The notes under the pieces were generated by a model, which worked only from the letters and a program-made list of their open reading frames with translations, was not told the DNA's origin and made no database searches. Positions 27,571 to 36,843 of a DNA stretch of 64,000 bases are shown here, piece after piece. The stretch's first letter is position 1; each line of letters starts with the position of its first letter. The position numbers were made by a program, and so were the translations under genes. Source of the DNA: Lachnospiraceae bacterium (GTDB taxonomy: Bacteria; Bacillota; Clostridia; Lachnospirales; Lachnospiraceae); the NCBI GenBank assembly GCA_029067085.1, contig JAIEFE010000015.1:429633-493632 (forward strand), in the 5' to 3' direction.

Positions 27571-27882
27571 TTAGTCTACAACGTCACCCGTAGACTTTGC
27601 AAAACGAACTTTCTTGCCCTTCTCGATCTTGAATCCGATCCTGGTCGCCTTGCCCTTGTGTACGTACATCACGTTAGATACATCGATGGGCGCTTCCTTC
27701 TGAACAATGCCGCCGTTCTGGTTCGCCGCCGAGGGTTTCTCGTGTTTAGTGATCTTGTTGATACCCTCTACGAGCACTTTATTATTCTTCTTATCTACGG
27801 AAATAACCTTGCCTTCTTTGTCTTTATCCTTGCCGGCGATCACCTTGACCGTATCGCCTTTTTTAATCTTAGCCATTGACAT
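27571..27882 (-). CDS. rplX: 50S ribosomal protein L24
   Basis: 103 aa. The N-terminal KOW motif is [22 protein letters not shown], followed by [14 protein letters not shown]. It initiates 50S assembly at the 23S 5' domain. 11 bp behind rplN; start ATG follows AGGAGG. Confidence 0.96.
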   Translation of the reverse strand: MSMAKIKKGDTVKVIAGKDKDKEGKVISVDKKNNKVLVEGINKITKHEKPSAANQNGGIVQKEAPIDVSNVMYVHKGKATRIGFKIEKGKKVRFAKSTGDVVD

Positions 27883-27893
27883 AGCGGCACCTC

Positions 27894-28262
27894 CTATAAT
27901 ACTTCCGGAGCCAGTGAAACAATTTTCATAAACTGTTTATCACGAAGCTCTCTTGCTACTGGTCCAAAAATACGGGTTCCTCTCGGCGTCTTGTCATCCT
28001 TGATGATAACGGCAGCATTTTCGTCAAACCTGATGTAAGATCCGTCTTTGCGTCTTGCGCCCTTCACGGTACGCACTACGACAGCCTTCACGACATCGCC
28101 TTTTTTTACAACGCCGCCTGGTGTTGCATCTTTGACTGTAGCAACGATCGTATCGCCGATCCGCGCATATCTTCTTGTGGAACCGCCCACAACCCGGATG
28201 CACAACAACTCTTTCGCACCGGTGTTATCAGCGACCTTGAGTCTGCTTTCCTGTTGAATCAT
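27894..28262 (-). CDS. rplN: 50S ribosomal protein L14
   Basis: 122 aa. [28 protein letters not shown] and the C-terminal [28 protein letters not shown] are nearly invariant among Firmicutes. It forms an intersubunit bridge. 24 bp behind rpsQ. Confidence 0.98.
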   Translation of the reverse strand: MIQQESRLKVADNTGAKELLCIRVVGGSTRRYARIGDTIVATVKDATPGGVVKKGDVVKAVVVRTVKGARRKDGSYIRFDENAAVIIKDDKTPRGTRIFGPVARELRDKQFMKIVSLAPEVL

Positions 28263-28286
28263 GCTAACTTTCTCCTTCCGAAAAAT

Positions 28287-28541
28287 TTACTTAACCTTCT
28301 CAACGATCTCGACAAGTCTCCATCTCTTGTCCTTGGACAGGGGCCTGGTCTCCATCACCTTGACGGTGTCGCCGATGCTGCACTCATTGTTCTCATCGTG
28401 CGCCTTTAATTTATAAGTTTTCTTCACGATCTTTTTGTAAAGCGGATGCTTTACGTGATCCTCGATTGCCACAACGATGGTCTTATCCATCTTATTGCTG
28501 GTCACTTTACCGATACGGGTTTTTCTCAGATTTCTTTCCAC
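28287..28541 (-). CDS. rpsQ: 30S ribosomal protein S17
   Basis: 84 aa OB-fold protein. The start is read as GTG at 28541 ([13 protein letters not shown], Met in the protein) because AAAGGAG lies about ten bases before it and family homology begins there; the open frame upstream codes for unrelated residues. The spacer to rpmC contains GATTTCGC/GCGAAATC and AAGAAT...ATTCTT hairpins. Confidence 0.94.
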   Translation of the reverse strand: MERNLRKTRIGKVTSNKMDKTIVVAIEDHVKHPLYKKIVKKTYKLKAHDENNECSIGDTVKVMETRPLSKDKRWRLVEIVEKVK

Positions 28542-28625
28542 GATTGCTCTTCTCTCCTTTCCACTGATTTCGCTGTCGCGAAATCTATAAGAATCGCTTC
28601 GCAATTCTTACCTTATCGCGATATA

Positions 28626-28832
28626 CTATACAGTTTTTGCTTTCTGTGTGATAACGGTCTGGATCCGCGCAATGTTTCTTCTCACGTCCTTGATCCTGGC
28701 TGTATTGTCCAACTGGTTTGTTGCGTTCTGGAATCTTAAATTGAAAAGCTCTTTCTTAGCGTCCACCAGCTCCTGCGCTAATTCTGCATCTGATTTTTTA
28801 TTCAAATCTTCCACATACTTATTAGTTTTCAT
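28626..28832 (-). CDS. rpmC: 50S ribosomal protein L29
   Basis: 68 aa coiled protein at the peptide exit tunnel, docking site for SRP and trigger factor. [33 protein letters not shown] is diagnostic. The start [10 protein letters not shown] overlaps the last 11 bases of rplP in another frame, indicating coupled translation. Confidence 0.96.
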   Translation of the reverse strand: MKTNKYVEDLNKKSDAELAQELVDAKKELFNLRFQNATNQLDNTARIKDVRRNIARIQTVITQKAKTV

Positions 28833-29259
28833 TCGCCACACCGCCTTCCAAATCTGCTTTAGAAACGATTTTACATTTGCATGGAAGCTTATGGGTCGCA
28901 AGACGCAGCGCCTCCTTTGCCACATCCTCAGCAACGCCGGCAATCTCGAACATCACACGGCCGGGCTTCACAACTGCCACCCAGTATTCCAAAGTGCCCT
29001 TACCGGAACCCATACGCGTCTCTGCAGGCTTTGCAGTAACGGGCTTATCCGGGAAAATTTTGATCCATACCTTACCGCCACGCTTGATATGTCTGGTCAT
29101 AGCGATACGGGCTGCCTCTATCTGATTGGACTTGATCCAACAGGGCTCCATCGCAACGATACCATACTCACCGTAGGTGATCTGATTGCCGCGGGTCGCT
29201 TTTCCCGCCATGGAACCACGGAACTGTTTACGACGTTTTACTCTTTTTGGCATTAACAT
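28822..29259 (-). CDS. rplP: 50S ribosomal protein L16
   Basis: 145 aa A-site protein of the 50S subunit. [32 protein letters not shown] and the [19 protein letters not shown] block are typical. Its ATG overlaps the rpsC stop (TAATG); an ATG two codons on is an alternative start. Confidence 0.97.
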   Translation of the reverse strand: MLMPKRVKRRKQFRGSMAGKATRGNQITYGEYGIVAMEPCWIKSNQIEAARIAMTRHIKRGGKVWIKIFPDKPVTAKPAETRMGSGKGTLEYWVAVVKPGRVMFEIAGVAEDVAKEALRLATHKLPCKCKIVSKADLEGGVANEN

Positions 29260-29915
29260 TATTTATCGCTCCCTTCCGTGTTAGATTTAGTAGGAAGTAC
29301 CTCGCCTTTGTAAATCCATACCTTTACGCCGAGCTTACCGTAGGTGGTATCGGCCTCAGCGAAACCATAATCAATATCCGCTCTCAGGGTCTGCAGCGGA
29401 ATGGTTCCCTCGCTGTAGAACTCGGTGCGGGCAATATCCGCGCCGCCGAGACGACCGGAAACAGCTGCCTTGATACCCTCTGCGCCGGCCTTCATGGTAC
29501 GGCCCATGCAGGACTTCATCGCACGTCTGAAGGATACGCGGTTCTCAAGCTGCTGTGCAATGTTCTCCGCCACAAGCTGTGCGTCCTTATCAGGTCTCTT
29601 GATCTCCTTGATATCGACAAGAACCTTTTTGCCTGTCAGCTTGGTCAGCTCTTTCTTCGTGATCTCGATCTCAGCGCCGCCCTTACCGATCACTACGCCG
29701 GGCTTTGCCGTGTAGATGATAACCTTCACTCTGTCGGACGCTCTCTCAATCTCGATCTTTGCCACGCCTGCGCTATACAGCTTCTTTTTCAAATATTCTC
29801 TGATGTTGTAGTCTTCTACTAAAAAGTCAGCAAACTCGCCATCTGCATACCATTTGGAATCCCAATCCTTGATGATGCCGACTCTCAATCCGTGTGGATT
29901 AACTTTCTGTCCCAT
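29259..29915 (-). CDS. rpsC: 30S ribosomal protein S3
   Basis: 218 aa. [15 protein letters not shown] at the start, the KH RNA-binding domain with [11 protein letters not shown] (about 60-75) and the C-domain with [31 protein letters not shown]. It lines the mRNA entry site. 24 bp behind rplV. Confidence 0.98.
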   Translation of the reverse strand: MGQKVNPHGLRVGIIKDWDSKWYADGEFADFLVEDYNIREYLKKKLYSAGVAKIEIERASDRVKVIIYTAKPGVVIGKGGAEIEITKKELTKLTGKKVLVDIKEIKRPDKDAQLVAENIAQQLENRVSFRRAMKSCMGRTMKAGAEGIKAAVSGRLGGADIARTEFYSEGTIPLQTLRADIDYGFAEADTTYGKLGVKVWIYKGEVLPTKSNTEGSDK

Positions 29916-29939
29916 GTTGTTCTCCTTCCTAATCTGATC

Positions 29940-30344
29940 CTATCTTGCATCGAGAACGATCGTGATGTGACTCATTCTCTTCTCAATTCTGTAAGCTCTG
30001 CCCTGTGCTCTGGGCTGAATCCGCTTCATGGTAGGCCCTTTGTTCGCGTAGCATTCTGCGATGTAAAGGTTCTCCGGATTCGGGTACTTCGTGGGATCCT
30101 GACTGTATTTGTACTCAGCGTTTGCGATTGCCGACTCCAGCAGCTTCTTGATCACGCCGGACGCATATCTGGGATTGTATGCAAGGATTCCGAGCGCCGC
30201 CTCGACATCCTTCCCTCTGATGGCGTCTAACACGAAACAAGCTTTCTGTACAGACATACGCGCGTAAGACAGCTTTGCGGAAGGTCTGACATCCTTGTTC
30301 GCGTTTCTCTCTCTCTTTATCTGGGATCTATGTCCTTTAGCCAT
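29940..30344 (-). CDS. rplV: 50S ribosomal protein L22
   Basis: 134 aa. The long hairpin that reaches the exit tunnel is the NKGPTMKRIQPRAQGRAYRIEKRMSHITIV region. The N-terminus is extended by about 20 polar residues compared with E. coli. 21 bp behind rpsS. Confidence 0.97.
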   Translation of the reverse strand: MAKGHRSQIKRERNANKDVRPSAKLSYARMSVQKACFVLDAIRGKDVEAALGILAYNPRYASGVIKKLLESAIANAEYKYSQDPTKYPNPENLYIAECYANKGPTMKRIQPRAQGRAYRIEKRMSHITIVLDAR

Positions 30345-30365
30345 AGATTGAAGCCTCCTTTCAAA

Positions 30366-30647
30366 TTAGCGAACTTTGGACTTTCTCTCGTCCTTATCAT
30401 GTCCTCTGTAAGTTCTGGTCGCCACGAACTCACCGAGCTTGTGTCCAACCATATCCTCTGTAACATATACCGGTACGTGCTTTCTTCCATCATGTACAGC
30501 GAAAGTGTGTCCCACGAAAGAAGGGAAAATCGTAGACCGGCGGGACCAGGTCTTAATAACCTGCTTCTGTCCCGACGCATTCATCGCATCTACTTTTTTC
30601 AGTAAGCTCGCATCTGCAAACGGTCCTTTTTTTAATGATCTTGCCAT
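30366..30647 (-). CDS. rpsS: 30S ribosomal protein S19
   Basis: 93 aa. [49 protein letters not shown] and [16 protein letters not shown] are complete family blocks. It forms a complex with S13 in the head. 18 bp behind rplB. Confidence 0.98.
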   Translation of the reverse strand: MARSLKKGPFADASLLKKVDAMNASGQKQVIKTWSRRSTIFPSFVGHTFAVHDGRKHVPVYVTEDMVGHKLGEFVATRTYRGHDKDERKSKVR

Positions 30648-30665
30648 GATCTATCTTTCCTCCTA

Positions 30666-31508
30666 TTATTTAATGGCTCTGCCGTCTCTTCTTCTTACGA
30701 TCAGCTTATTGGAAGCTTTCTTCTTCTTGCGCGTCTTTAAGCCAAGCGCAGGTTTGCCCCAAGGTGTACACGGACCCGGGCGTCCAATCGGAGCGCGGCC
30801 CTCACCACCGCCGTGCGGGTGATCGTTCGGGTTCATAACGGAACCGCGGACCGTAGGGCGGATACCCATGTGGCGCTTACGTCCTGCCTTACCGATCTTG
30901 ATCAGGTTGTGATCGGTGTTTCCCACTGTGCCGATGCTCGCTCTGCACACGATCGGCACCATTCTCATTTCACCGGAGGGGAGACGCAGGGTAGCGTACT
31001 TGCCTTCCTTTGCCATGAGCTGCGCGCTGTTACCCGCGGAGCGTACCATCTGGCCGCCCTTGCCGGGATGTAATTCAATGTTGTGGATCAGCGTACCTAC
31101 CGGAATTTCGGAGAGCGGCAGGCAGTTGCCCACTCTGATCTCGGCTCCGGAGCCGTTCATAACCTTCATGCCGTCCTTTAATCCCTCCGGCGCAAGGATG
31201 TATGCCTTCTCGCCGTCCTCGTAGCAGATCAGCGCGATATTTGCGGTTCTGTTGGGATCATACTCGATACCGATCACCTTTGCGCTGATGCCGTCCTTAT
31301 TTCTCTTGAAATCAATCTTTCTGTATAATCTTCTGCTTCCGCCGCCATGATGTCTAACCGTGATCTTACCCTGATTGTTGCGGCCTGCGTTCTTCTTTAA
31401 GGAAGTGCAAAGCGACTTCTCGGGAGTCTTCTTTGTAATCTCACTGAAATCAGAACCGGTCATGTTACGTCTTGACGGTGTATAAGGGTTGTATGACTTA
31501 ATTCCCAT
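30666..31508 (-). CDS. rplB: 50S ribosomal protein L2
   Basis: 280 aa. The peptidyl-transferase-proximal loop [17 protein letters not shown] with its conserved His is intact, as is [22 protein letters not shown]. 31 bp behind rplW. Confidence 0.98.
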   Translation of the reverse strand: MGIKSYNPYTPSRRNMTGSDFSEITKKTPEKSLCTSLKKNAGRNNQGKITVRHHGGGSRRLYRKIDFKRNKDGISAKVIGIEYDPNRTANIALICYEDGEKAYILAPEGLKDGMKVMNGSGAEIRVGNCLPLSEIPVGTLIHNIELHPGKGGQMVRSAGNSAQLMAKEGKYATLRLPSGEMRMVPIVCRASIGTVGNTDHNLIKIGKAGRKRHMGIRPTVRGSVMNPNDHPHGGGEGRAPIGRPGPCTPWGKPALGLKTRKKKKASNKLIVRRRDGRAIK

Positions 31509-31539
31509 GATCTCTTATCTCCTTTTCTCCAAAATGATC

Positions 31540-31839
31540 TTACAAACCTGCGAAGATCTCGATGTCCTTGCTGTCCTCGGTGAGCTGCACGACCGCTTTC
31601 TTGGTCTTTGCAGTCTTTCCGTATACCATACCGCGCCTCTTGGTCTTTCCAACCTGATTCATGGTGTTGACCTTCAGAACCTTGGCGCCCTCGAACATCT
31701 TCTCCACCGCCTCTTTGATCTGTGTCTTGTTAGCCTCCGGGTGAACTAAGAAGGTGTACTTCTTATCACTCATGCCCGCCATACTCTTCTCGGTGATCAC
31801 CGGTTTCAGGATCACATCATAATACTGAATCGCTGCCAT
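31540..31839 (-). CDS. rplW: 50S ribosomal protein L23
   Basis: 99 aa exit-tunnel protein. [15 protein letters not shown] and [20 protein letters not shown] are diagnostic. The ATG shares one base with the rplD stop (TAATG). Confidence 0.97.
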   Translation of the reverse strand: MAAIQYYDVILKPVITEKSMAGMSDKKYTFLVHPEANKTQIKEAVEKMFEGAKVLKVNTMNQVGKTKRRGMVYGKTAKTKKAVVQLTEDSKDIEIFAGL

Positions 31840-32459
31840 TATGCAAACACCTCCTCGATCTTGGCTACGGCATCTTTGGTGAGCACCAGCGTATCTCCCT
31901 TTAAAACATCGTATACGTTGATATTCTCAGCGACCGCCGTGTTGACTGTGGGAAGGTTCCTTGCAGAGAGGATCACGTTCTCATCCTGCTCGCCGATCAC
32001 CACCATCGCCTTTTCAACCTTTAAGTTGTCCATAACCTTCTTGAAATCCTTTGTCTTGATCGCGTCGAGTTTCAGCTCGTCAAGCACGATCAGCTTGTTA
32101 TCCTGCACTCTGCTGGTCAGCACCGACTTGAGCGCTGCCCTCTTCTCTTTCTTATTCAGCTTGAAGGAATAATCTCTGGGTGTGGGAGCGAAGACAACGC
32201 CGCCGCCCTTCCACTGAGGAGATCTGGTCGAACCCTGTCTTGCGTGGCCCGTTCCTTTCTGTCTCCAAGGCTTTCTTCCGCCGCCGCTCACCTCGGAGCG
32301 GGTCTTGGCTTTCTGTGTGCCCTGACGCTTATTGGCAAGGTTCTGGACTACTGCCATGTGTACTAGGTGCTCATTGATCTCGACACCAAACACCGCATCG
32401 TTTAAGTCCATCTTGCCGACTTCTTTACCTTCCATATTATAAACAGATACGTTTGCCAT
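31839..32459 (-). CDS. rplD: 50S ribosomal protein L4
   Basis: 206 aa. The exit-tunnel loop region is [31 protein letters not shown]. In E. coli L4 is the autogenous repressor of the S10 operon; whether that holds here is not known. 35 bp behind rplC. Confidence 0.97.
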   Translation of the reverse strand: MANVSVYNMEGKEVGKMDLNDAVFGVEINEHLVHMAVVQNLANKRQGTQKAKTRSEVSGGGRKPWRQKGTGHARQGSTRSPQWKGGGVVFAPTPRDYSFKLNKKEKRAALKSVLTSRVQDNKLIVLDELKLDAIKTKDFKKVMDNLKVEKAMVVIGEQDENVILSARNLPTVNTAVAENINVYDVLKGDTLVLTKDAVAKIEEVFA

Positions 32460-32494
32460 CTGAATGGTCCTCCTTTCATCTGTGACCTAAGCCA

Positions 32495-33184
32495 CTATTT
32501 TGCCGCGTCAACCTTAGTTGTCTCTTTGATGGTTACTAAGGCCTTCCTGGGTCCGGGTACAGCGCCCTTGACCAGAATGAGATTCTTCTCTGCATCGACT
32601 CTCACTATCGTAAGATTCTGTACCGTGACTTTGACGCAGCCCATGTGTCCCGGCATACCCTTGCCCTTGAACACCTTGCTGGGTGAGGAGCAGGCGCCGT
32701 TGGAACCCTGATGGCGATGGAACTTGGAACCGTGTGTCATAGGTCCTCTGTGCTGGCCATGTCTCTTGATCGCGCCCTGGAATCCCTTACCTTTAGAGAT
32801 CGCTGTCGCATCCACTCTGTCGCCGGCCTCGAAGATATCAGCCTTGATCTCGCTTCCAAGTGTATACTCGTCTGCATTCTCAAGCTTAAACTCTCTGATA
32901 AATCTCTTGCAGGAAACGCCTGCCTTGTCGAAGTGGCCCTTCTGCGCTCTGTTTGCGCCGTGGCGGTGGATCACTTCTTTCTTGCCCGCCTTATCCTTGT
33001 TGACGATTCTTTCCTTCTTGTCCACAAAGCCTACCTGCACTGCACTGTAACCGTCATTCTCAACGGTCTTGATCTGTGTGACTGCGCAGGGACCTGCCTG
33101 CAGTACGGTAACGGGCGTCAGCGTCCCGTCCTCCGCAAAAATCTGCGTCATTCCGACTTTCGTCGCTAAGATTGCTTTTTTCAT
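32495..33184 (-). CDS. rplC: 50S ribosomal protein L3
   Basis: 229 aa. [16 protein letters not shown] starts the protein; the central loop [21 protein letters not shown] approaches the peptidyl-transferase centre and is where L3 is modified in E. coli. GGAGA precedes the ATG. The 60-bp spacer from rpsJ has a GACCC/GGGTC hairpin. Confidence 0.97.
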   Translation of the reverse strand: MKKAILATKVGMTQIFAEDGTLTPVTVLQAGPCAVTQIKTVENDGYSAVQVGFVDKKERIVNKDKAGKKEVIHRHGANRAQKGHFDKAGVSCKRFIREFKLENADEYTLGSEIKADIFEAGDRVDATAISKGKGFQGAIKRHGQHRGPMTHGSKFHRHQGSNGACSSPSKVFKGKGMPGHMGCVKVTVQNLTIVRVDAEKNLILVKGAVPGPRKALVTIKETTKVDAAK

Positions 33185-33244
33185 TCTCCTTCTTTACCTC
33201 CTGTCTTCTACAGCGGACCCCGCAGGGTCGTCCTAGTAGGGGTT

Positions 33245-33562
33245 TTATTTGTTCTTCATCTTGATGTCGATATAGACACCCGCCGGCATCTCCAGTCTCT
33301 GGAGCGCGTCCACCGTCTTGGGGGTGGGGGTGATGATATCGATGAGTCTCTTGTGAGTCCTCTGCTCGAACTGCTCTCTGGAATCTTTGTACTTGTGAAC
33401 CGCACGCAGAATCGTGATGACCTCTTTCTTTGTAGGAAGGGGTACGGGACCGCTCACCTGAGATCCGTTCTTTTTCACAGTTTCGATGATCTTTTTCGCC
33501 GATGCATCCACCAGCTGGTGGTCATAGGCCTTCAGGGTGATTCTCATTACTTGACTTGCCAT
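33245..33562 (-). CDS. rpsJ: 30S ribosomal protein S10
   Basis: 105 aa. [24 protein letters not shown] and [38 protein letters not shown] are complete. S10 also partners NusB in antitermination. First gene of the 17-kb S10-spc-alpha operon; strong AAGGAGG about 11 bases before the ATG. Confidence 0.98.
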   Translation of the reverse strand: MASQVMRITLKAYDHQLVDASAKKIIETVKKNGSQVSGPVPLPTKKEVITILRAVHKYKDSREQFEQRTHKRLIDIITPTPKTVDALQRLEMPAGVYIDIKMKNK

Positions 33563-33603
33563 AAAAAAAGTCGCCTCCTTTTCGCACTTTTAACGCTTAA
33601 GTA

Positions 33604-33714
33604 CGACAAGCGGTGACTGTACACTCTCCCGTGTGTGTCCTAAACTCTCTCGCATCGAACCACAACACGTCGTTTCCGGCTGACCGGACATTTTGTCTGT
33701 ACAGTGACTTGTCG
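33604..33714 (-). promoter_or_regulatory. Structured leader of the S10 operon
   Basis: The leader RNA of about 235 nt contains a long-range stem. CGACAAG...TGACTGTACA (33604-33623) pairs with TGTACAGTGACTTGTCG (33698-33714), about 16 pairs with one three-base bulge and one mismatch, closing a domain of about 75 nt. It is a candidate target for autogenous control. Confidence 0.6.
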
Positions 33715-33805
33715 TCAGTTTCCTAACTTGACATTCGCTCCACGGAAAACCTGCCACGTGGGCAGCAACCTCACGCTTCACAGCTATCATGTCACAGCAC
33801 AAACT

Positions 33806-33834
33806 AGTATACATGATGTTTTTTCAAGATGCAA
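33806..33834 (-). promoter_or_regulatory. Promoter of the S10-spc-alpha operon
   Basis: Minus-strand TTGCAT (33829-33834), a 17-bp spacer and TATACT (33806-33811). Transcription would start near 33799, 237 nt before the rpsJ ATG. Confidence 0.82.
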
Positions 33835-33855
33835 GCATTATTTTAGAAAAATTTC

Positions 33856-34902
33856 TCAATTTTTAACAATCCTCTCATTTTTAGAATATAAGCGGCTGCA
33901 CAACCGATTCAATCTCCGGGATGCCTCGGCTGCGACTAAAGTTGCCGCCGCAAACAAAATCAATGTCTGATACCACACCTGCCTGTTCATCAAGTCAAAC
34001 CAGACAATGATGTTCAGAATGATCCAGTGGTACAGAAACATGCCGTAAGACAAATCCGCCTTCAACCGGATTTTCGGCAGAAAATAACCTCCGCCGATCA
34101 CAATAAACGGAAGACATACGCTTGTTGCAATATTGGTATAGTATCCCGGCAGTTCTCCTATCAGACTCCCGCTGATAAAATAGACCAGAAGCAGCGGAAC
34201 AAATGCTTTCTTTAACATCGGCAGCATTCTCTGACGCTTCTGGTAACAGAATACGCCGATAAAAAACCATAACGCATAGGGCAGAAACGACCTTTCAATC
34301 AGCTTTGCTGCAATTCCGTCCGCTCCCTGCGCCAGTTTCCCACAGGTGAGATTCAGCGCCGCCAGCGCTGCAAGCAGCGCAGTCCAGGATCCGCTCTTTC
34401 TTTTTTGCAAAAAGGAATAAGCAGCGCCCAGAAGAAAATACAGCTGTACCTCCGTAAAGACAGTCCAGAGCACGCCGTTAATACTGCCGGTAGCAAATGT
34501 CTTAAGGCATGCCGGCGTGTTCGCGATCCCGAAAATCTGAGTTGCCAGCCAGACGATCATACTCCGGTCCAGCCGGTCCGGAACCAGCACACAGACGACT
34601 GTCAAATTGACAAGCGTGCAAATCCATAATTCCGGATAGATCCGCAAAAACCGTCGTCTGAAAAACTCTCTTCTCGTCTTTGCCCGCTCATAGGACGCCG
34701 ATACCAGAAATCCACTTATCGTAAAGAGTATCACTACCCCCGGAAAAAGTAAAGCTGTGCGTCTGAACACATTCATGACACCCATAGCCTGATCCGAAAG
34801 GATCATCGCATAACCGGAATAATGAAGAAGCATGACGCTGACAGCAGCGACATAACGCAGTATATCAAATCCGTTTTTTTCACTGTCTACACTTACATCC
34901 AT
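33856..34902 (-). CDS. Membrane acyltransferase, family 3
   Basis: 348 aa integral membrane protein with about ten hydrophobic helices, acyltransferase-3 (OafA/WecH-like) family. The active-site His is in VSVMLLHYSGYA of the first helix, with FTISGFLVS and the basic RREFFRRRFLRIYPELW loop after it. Such enzymes O-acylate cell-surface glycans or other extracytoplasmic acceptors; the acceptor is unknown. The start ATG 34902 has GAGGAA six bases upstream. It is a stand-alone gene just upstream of the S10 promoter. Confidence 0.82.
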   Translation of the reverse strand: MDVSVDSEKNGFDILRYVAAVSVMLLHYSGYAMILSDQAMGVMNVFRRTALLFPGVVILFTISGFLVSASYERAKTRREFFRRRFLRIYPELWICTLVNLTVVCVLVPDRLDRSMIVWLATQIFGIANTPACLKTFATGSINGVLWTVFTEVQLYFLLGAAYSFLQKRKSGSWTALLAALAALNLTCGKLAQGADGIAAKLIERSFLPYALWFFIGVFCYQKRQRMLPMLKKAFVPLLLVYFISGSLIGELPGYYTNIATSVCLPFIVIGGGYFLPKIRLKADLSYGMFLYHWIILNIIVWFDLMNRQVWYQTLILFAAATLVAAEASRRLNRLCSRLYSKNERIVKN

Positions 34903-35089
34903 CTGCACTTCCTCTTAGCCGCAGCCTGCTTTACTGAATCTATCAATTCTATTTTATATTGGTATCACAGAAAACACAATAAAATCTCTCACAACAATAT
35001 CTAGGCGAACTATCTTTTATATGTTATCCTTATCTCAATACCTTATATTCTTTATTACTATATTATTTATAGAAGGAAAGGCTTCAACC

Positions 35090-35965
35090 ATGTGGATCGC
35101 AGACAGCTGGAAAGACTATGAAGTGATAGACTGTTCAAAAGGAGAAAAACTGGAACGCTGGGATAAATACATTCTGGTACGTCCCGACCCGCAGGTCATC
35201 TGGGACACCCCGAAAACGGACAAACGCTGGAAAAAGAAAAACGGCCACTATCACCGCAGTCAAAAGGGCGGCGGCGAGTGGGAATTTTTTGATCTGCCCC
35301 AGGAATGGAGCATCCGATATGGCACACTCACCTTCCGCCTGAAACCTTTCAGCTTCAAACACACGGGGCTTTTCCCCGAGCAGGCGGTGAACTGGGATTG
35401 GTTTTCTTCTATAATAAAGGATGCAAAAACAAAGTCCCCTGACCACCCTATAAAAATCCTCAATCTCTTCGCCTACACAGGCGGCGCTACGCTTGCCGCC
35501 GCTTCCGCCGGCGCGGCTGTCACCCATGTGGACGCCTCGAAGGGAATGGTCACCTGGGCTAAGGAGAATGCCGCTGCCTCGGGTCTTTCCGATGCACCGA
35601 TCCGCTGGCTGGTGGACGACTGTGTGAAATTTGTGGAGCGGGAGCTCCGCCGCGGAAATACCTACGACGGCATCATCATGGATCCGCCCTCCTACGGGCG
35701 GGGTCCCAAGGGCGAGATCTGGAAGATTGAAGAAAATGTATTCGCCCTGATCGGACTTGCCGCAAAACTGCTTTCCGAAGCTCCCCTGTTTTTCCTCGTG
35801 AATTCCTACACCACCGGGCTGCAGCCCGCTGTGCTCACCTACATGATGCATACCGCTCTTGTGCCGAAATTCGGCGGCCATGTGGAATCCTCGGAGATCG
35901 GACTTCCCGTCTCATCAAACGGACTGATACTGCCCTGCGGCGCTTCCGGCCGATGGTTTACATAA
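35090..35965 (+). CDS. SAM-dependent methyltransferase (RlmI/RlmK-like)
   Basis: 291 aa. N-terminal beta-rich region (about 1-95), then a Rossmann methyltransferase domain with motif I LNLFAYTGGATLAAASAG, the acidic loop VDASKGMVTWAKENAAASG and the catalytic DPPSYGRGPKGEIW typical of the COG1092 group of 23S rRNA cytosine methyltransferases. No PUA domain is recognised, so the target base cannot be assigned. The start MWIADSW follows GAAGGA; a hydrophobic upstream extension is not favoured. It overlaps the convergent TraX-like gene by eight bases. Confidence 0.8.
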   Translation: MWIADSWKDYEVIDCSKGEKLERWDKYILVRPDPQVIWDTPKTDKRWKKKNGHYHRSQKGGGEWEFFDLPQEWSIRYGTLTFRLKPFSFKHTGLFPEQAVNWDWFSSIIKDAKTKSPDHPIKILNLFAYTGGATLAAASAGAAVTHVDASKGMVTWAKENAAASGLSDAPIRWLVDDCVKFVERELRRGNTYDGIIMDPPSYGRGPKGEIWKIEENVFALIGLAAKLLSEAPLFFLVNSYTTGLQPAVLTYMMHTALVPKFGGHVESSEIGLPVSSNGLILPCGASGRWFT

Positions 35966-36776
35966 CTCCGATCATCCGTGCAACTCCATATAACAAAAGC
36001 AGATGCAGCGGGTAAAATCCATAGTAAAAAGGCTTCGGAAGCTGCCTGCCCCTTTTTCCGTTATACAGGAAGATCAGCAGGAACGCTAAAAGGCCATACA
36101 TCTCCCGCATGGAAAACCGAAAGAGATAGTCTGCTGCATATTTCCCTGTATAGCGGATCAGGTTGGAACCCCAGGTGCCGAACAGCATGATCAGACCCAC
36201 CGCCACAAACCGGACACCGCACTTCTTCTCTCGTGTCAGATAAAAAGTAAGAATAAGCAGTATGCCCATAAAGCGATAATCTGTCGCTCCACAAAACGCT
36301 GCCGCACAGGCCGCTGTCACGATCACGATGCGTCCGGCCACGGTCAAAACCCTCCCGTAATGGGAGAGATATTCCCATGCTGTTAATACCAGCACTCCCA
36401 AAAGCAGTGTCCAGTATACATTTTGGCTCTTCCAGTCAATCACATTTCCCGAAAAAGCCAGATCAAAAGGAATTTCCGAGAGCAGTGCAAACAGAAAGAG
36501 GCGCAGTAAGAAGCGTACTCTGCTTCTTGTGCGAAGAAATCCCTCCACGATCAGAAAGGCAAACAGAATAAAGGCGATCCGCCCCACAGCCCTGCCTGCA
36601 CGATAGATCGGTTCCAGCTTCGGATCCCATGCGCCGTCTATCGGATGGAGGCGCATATAATTTAAAAAAACAACTGCAAAAAAGTGATCGATGAACATAG
36701 AGACATACGCGGCATTCTTTAACACCGCGCCCGTCAAAACCCCATTATTTTCTCTGCCCTTATGTAAGTCTTTCAT
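35958..36776 (-). CDS. TraX-like membrane protein
   Basis: 272 aa, seven or more hydrophobic helices. AAYVSMFIDHFFAVV near the N-terminus and the RAVGRIAFILFAFLIVEGFLRTRSR block with FPFDLAF-type continuation match the TraX family, whose founder acetylates F-pilin. Chromosomal relatives in Firmicutes have no pilus and unknown acceptors. It overlaps the 3' end of the methyltransferase gene tail to tail. Confidence 0.78.
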   Translation of the reverse strand: MKDLHKGRENNGVLTGAVLKNAAYVSMFIDHFFAVVFLNYMRLHPIDGAWDPKLEPIYRAGRAVGRIAFILFAFLIVEGFLRTRSRVRFLLRLFLFALLSEIPFDLAFSGNVIDWKSQNVYWTLLLGVLVLTAWEYLSHYGRVLTVAGRIVIVTAACAAAFCGATDYRFMGILLILTFYLTREKKCGVRFVAVGLIMLFGTWGSNLIRYTGKYAADYLFRFSMREMYGLLAFLLIFLYNGKRGRQLPKPFYYGFYPLHLLLLYGVARMIGVM

Positions 36777-36796
36777 CCGCTTTTACCCAAATGGAA

Positions 36797-36828
36797 GGGC
36801 CTCTGCTATTCTCTCATAGCAAAGGCCC
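36797..36828 (-). terminator. Probable terminator after the coiled-coil gene
   Basis: GGGCCT/AGGCCC outer and TGCTAT/ATAGCA inner arms around a short loop, 16 bp past the stop at 36844. The T-run on the minus strand is weak (TTCCATTT). Confidence 0.55.
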
Positions 36829-36843
36829 GTTCTACTGCCTCAT

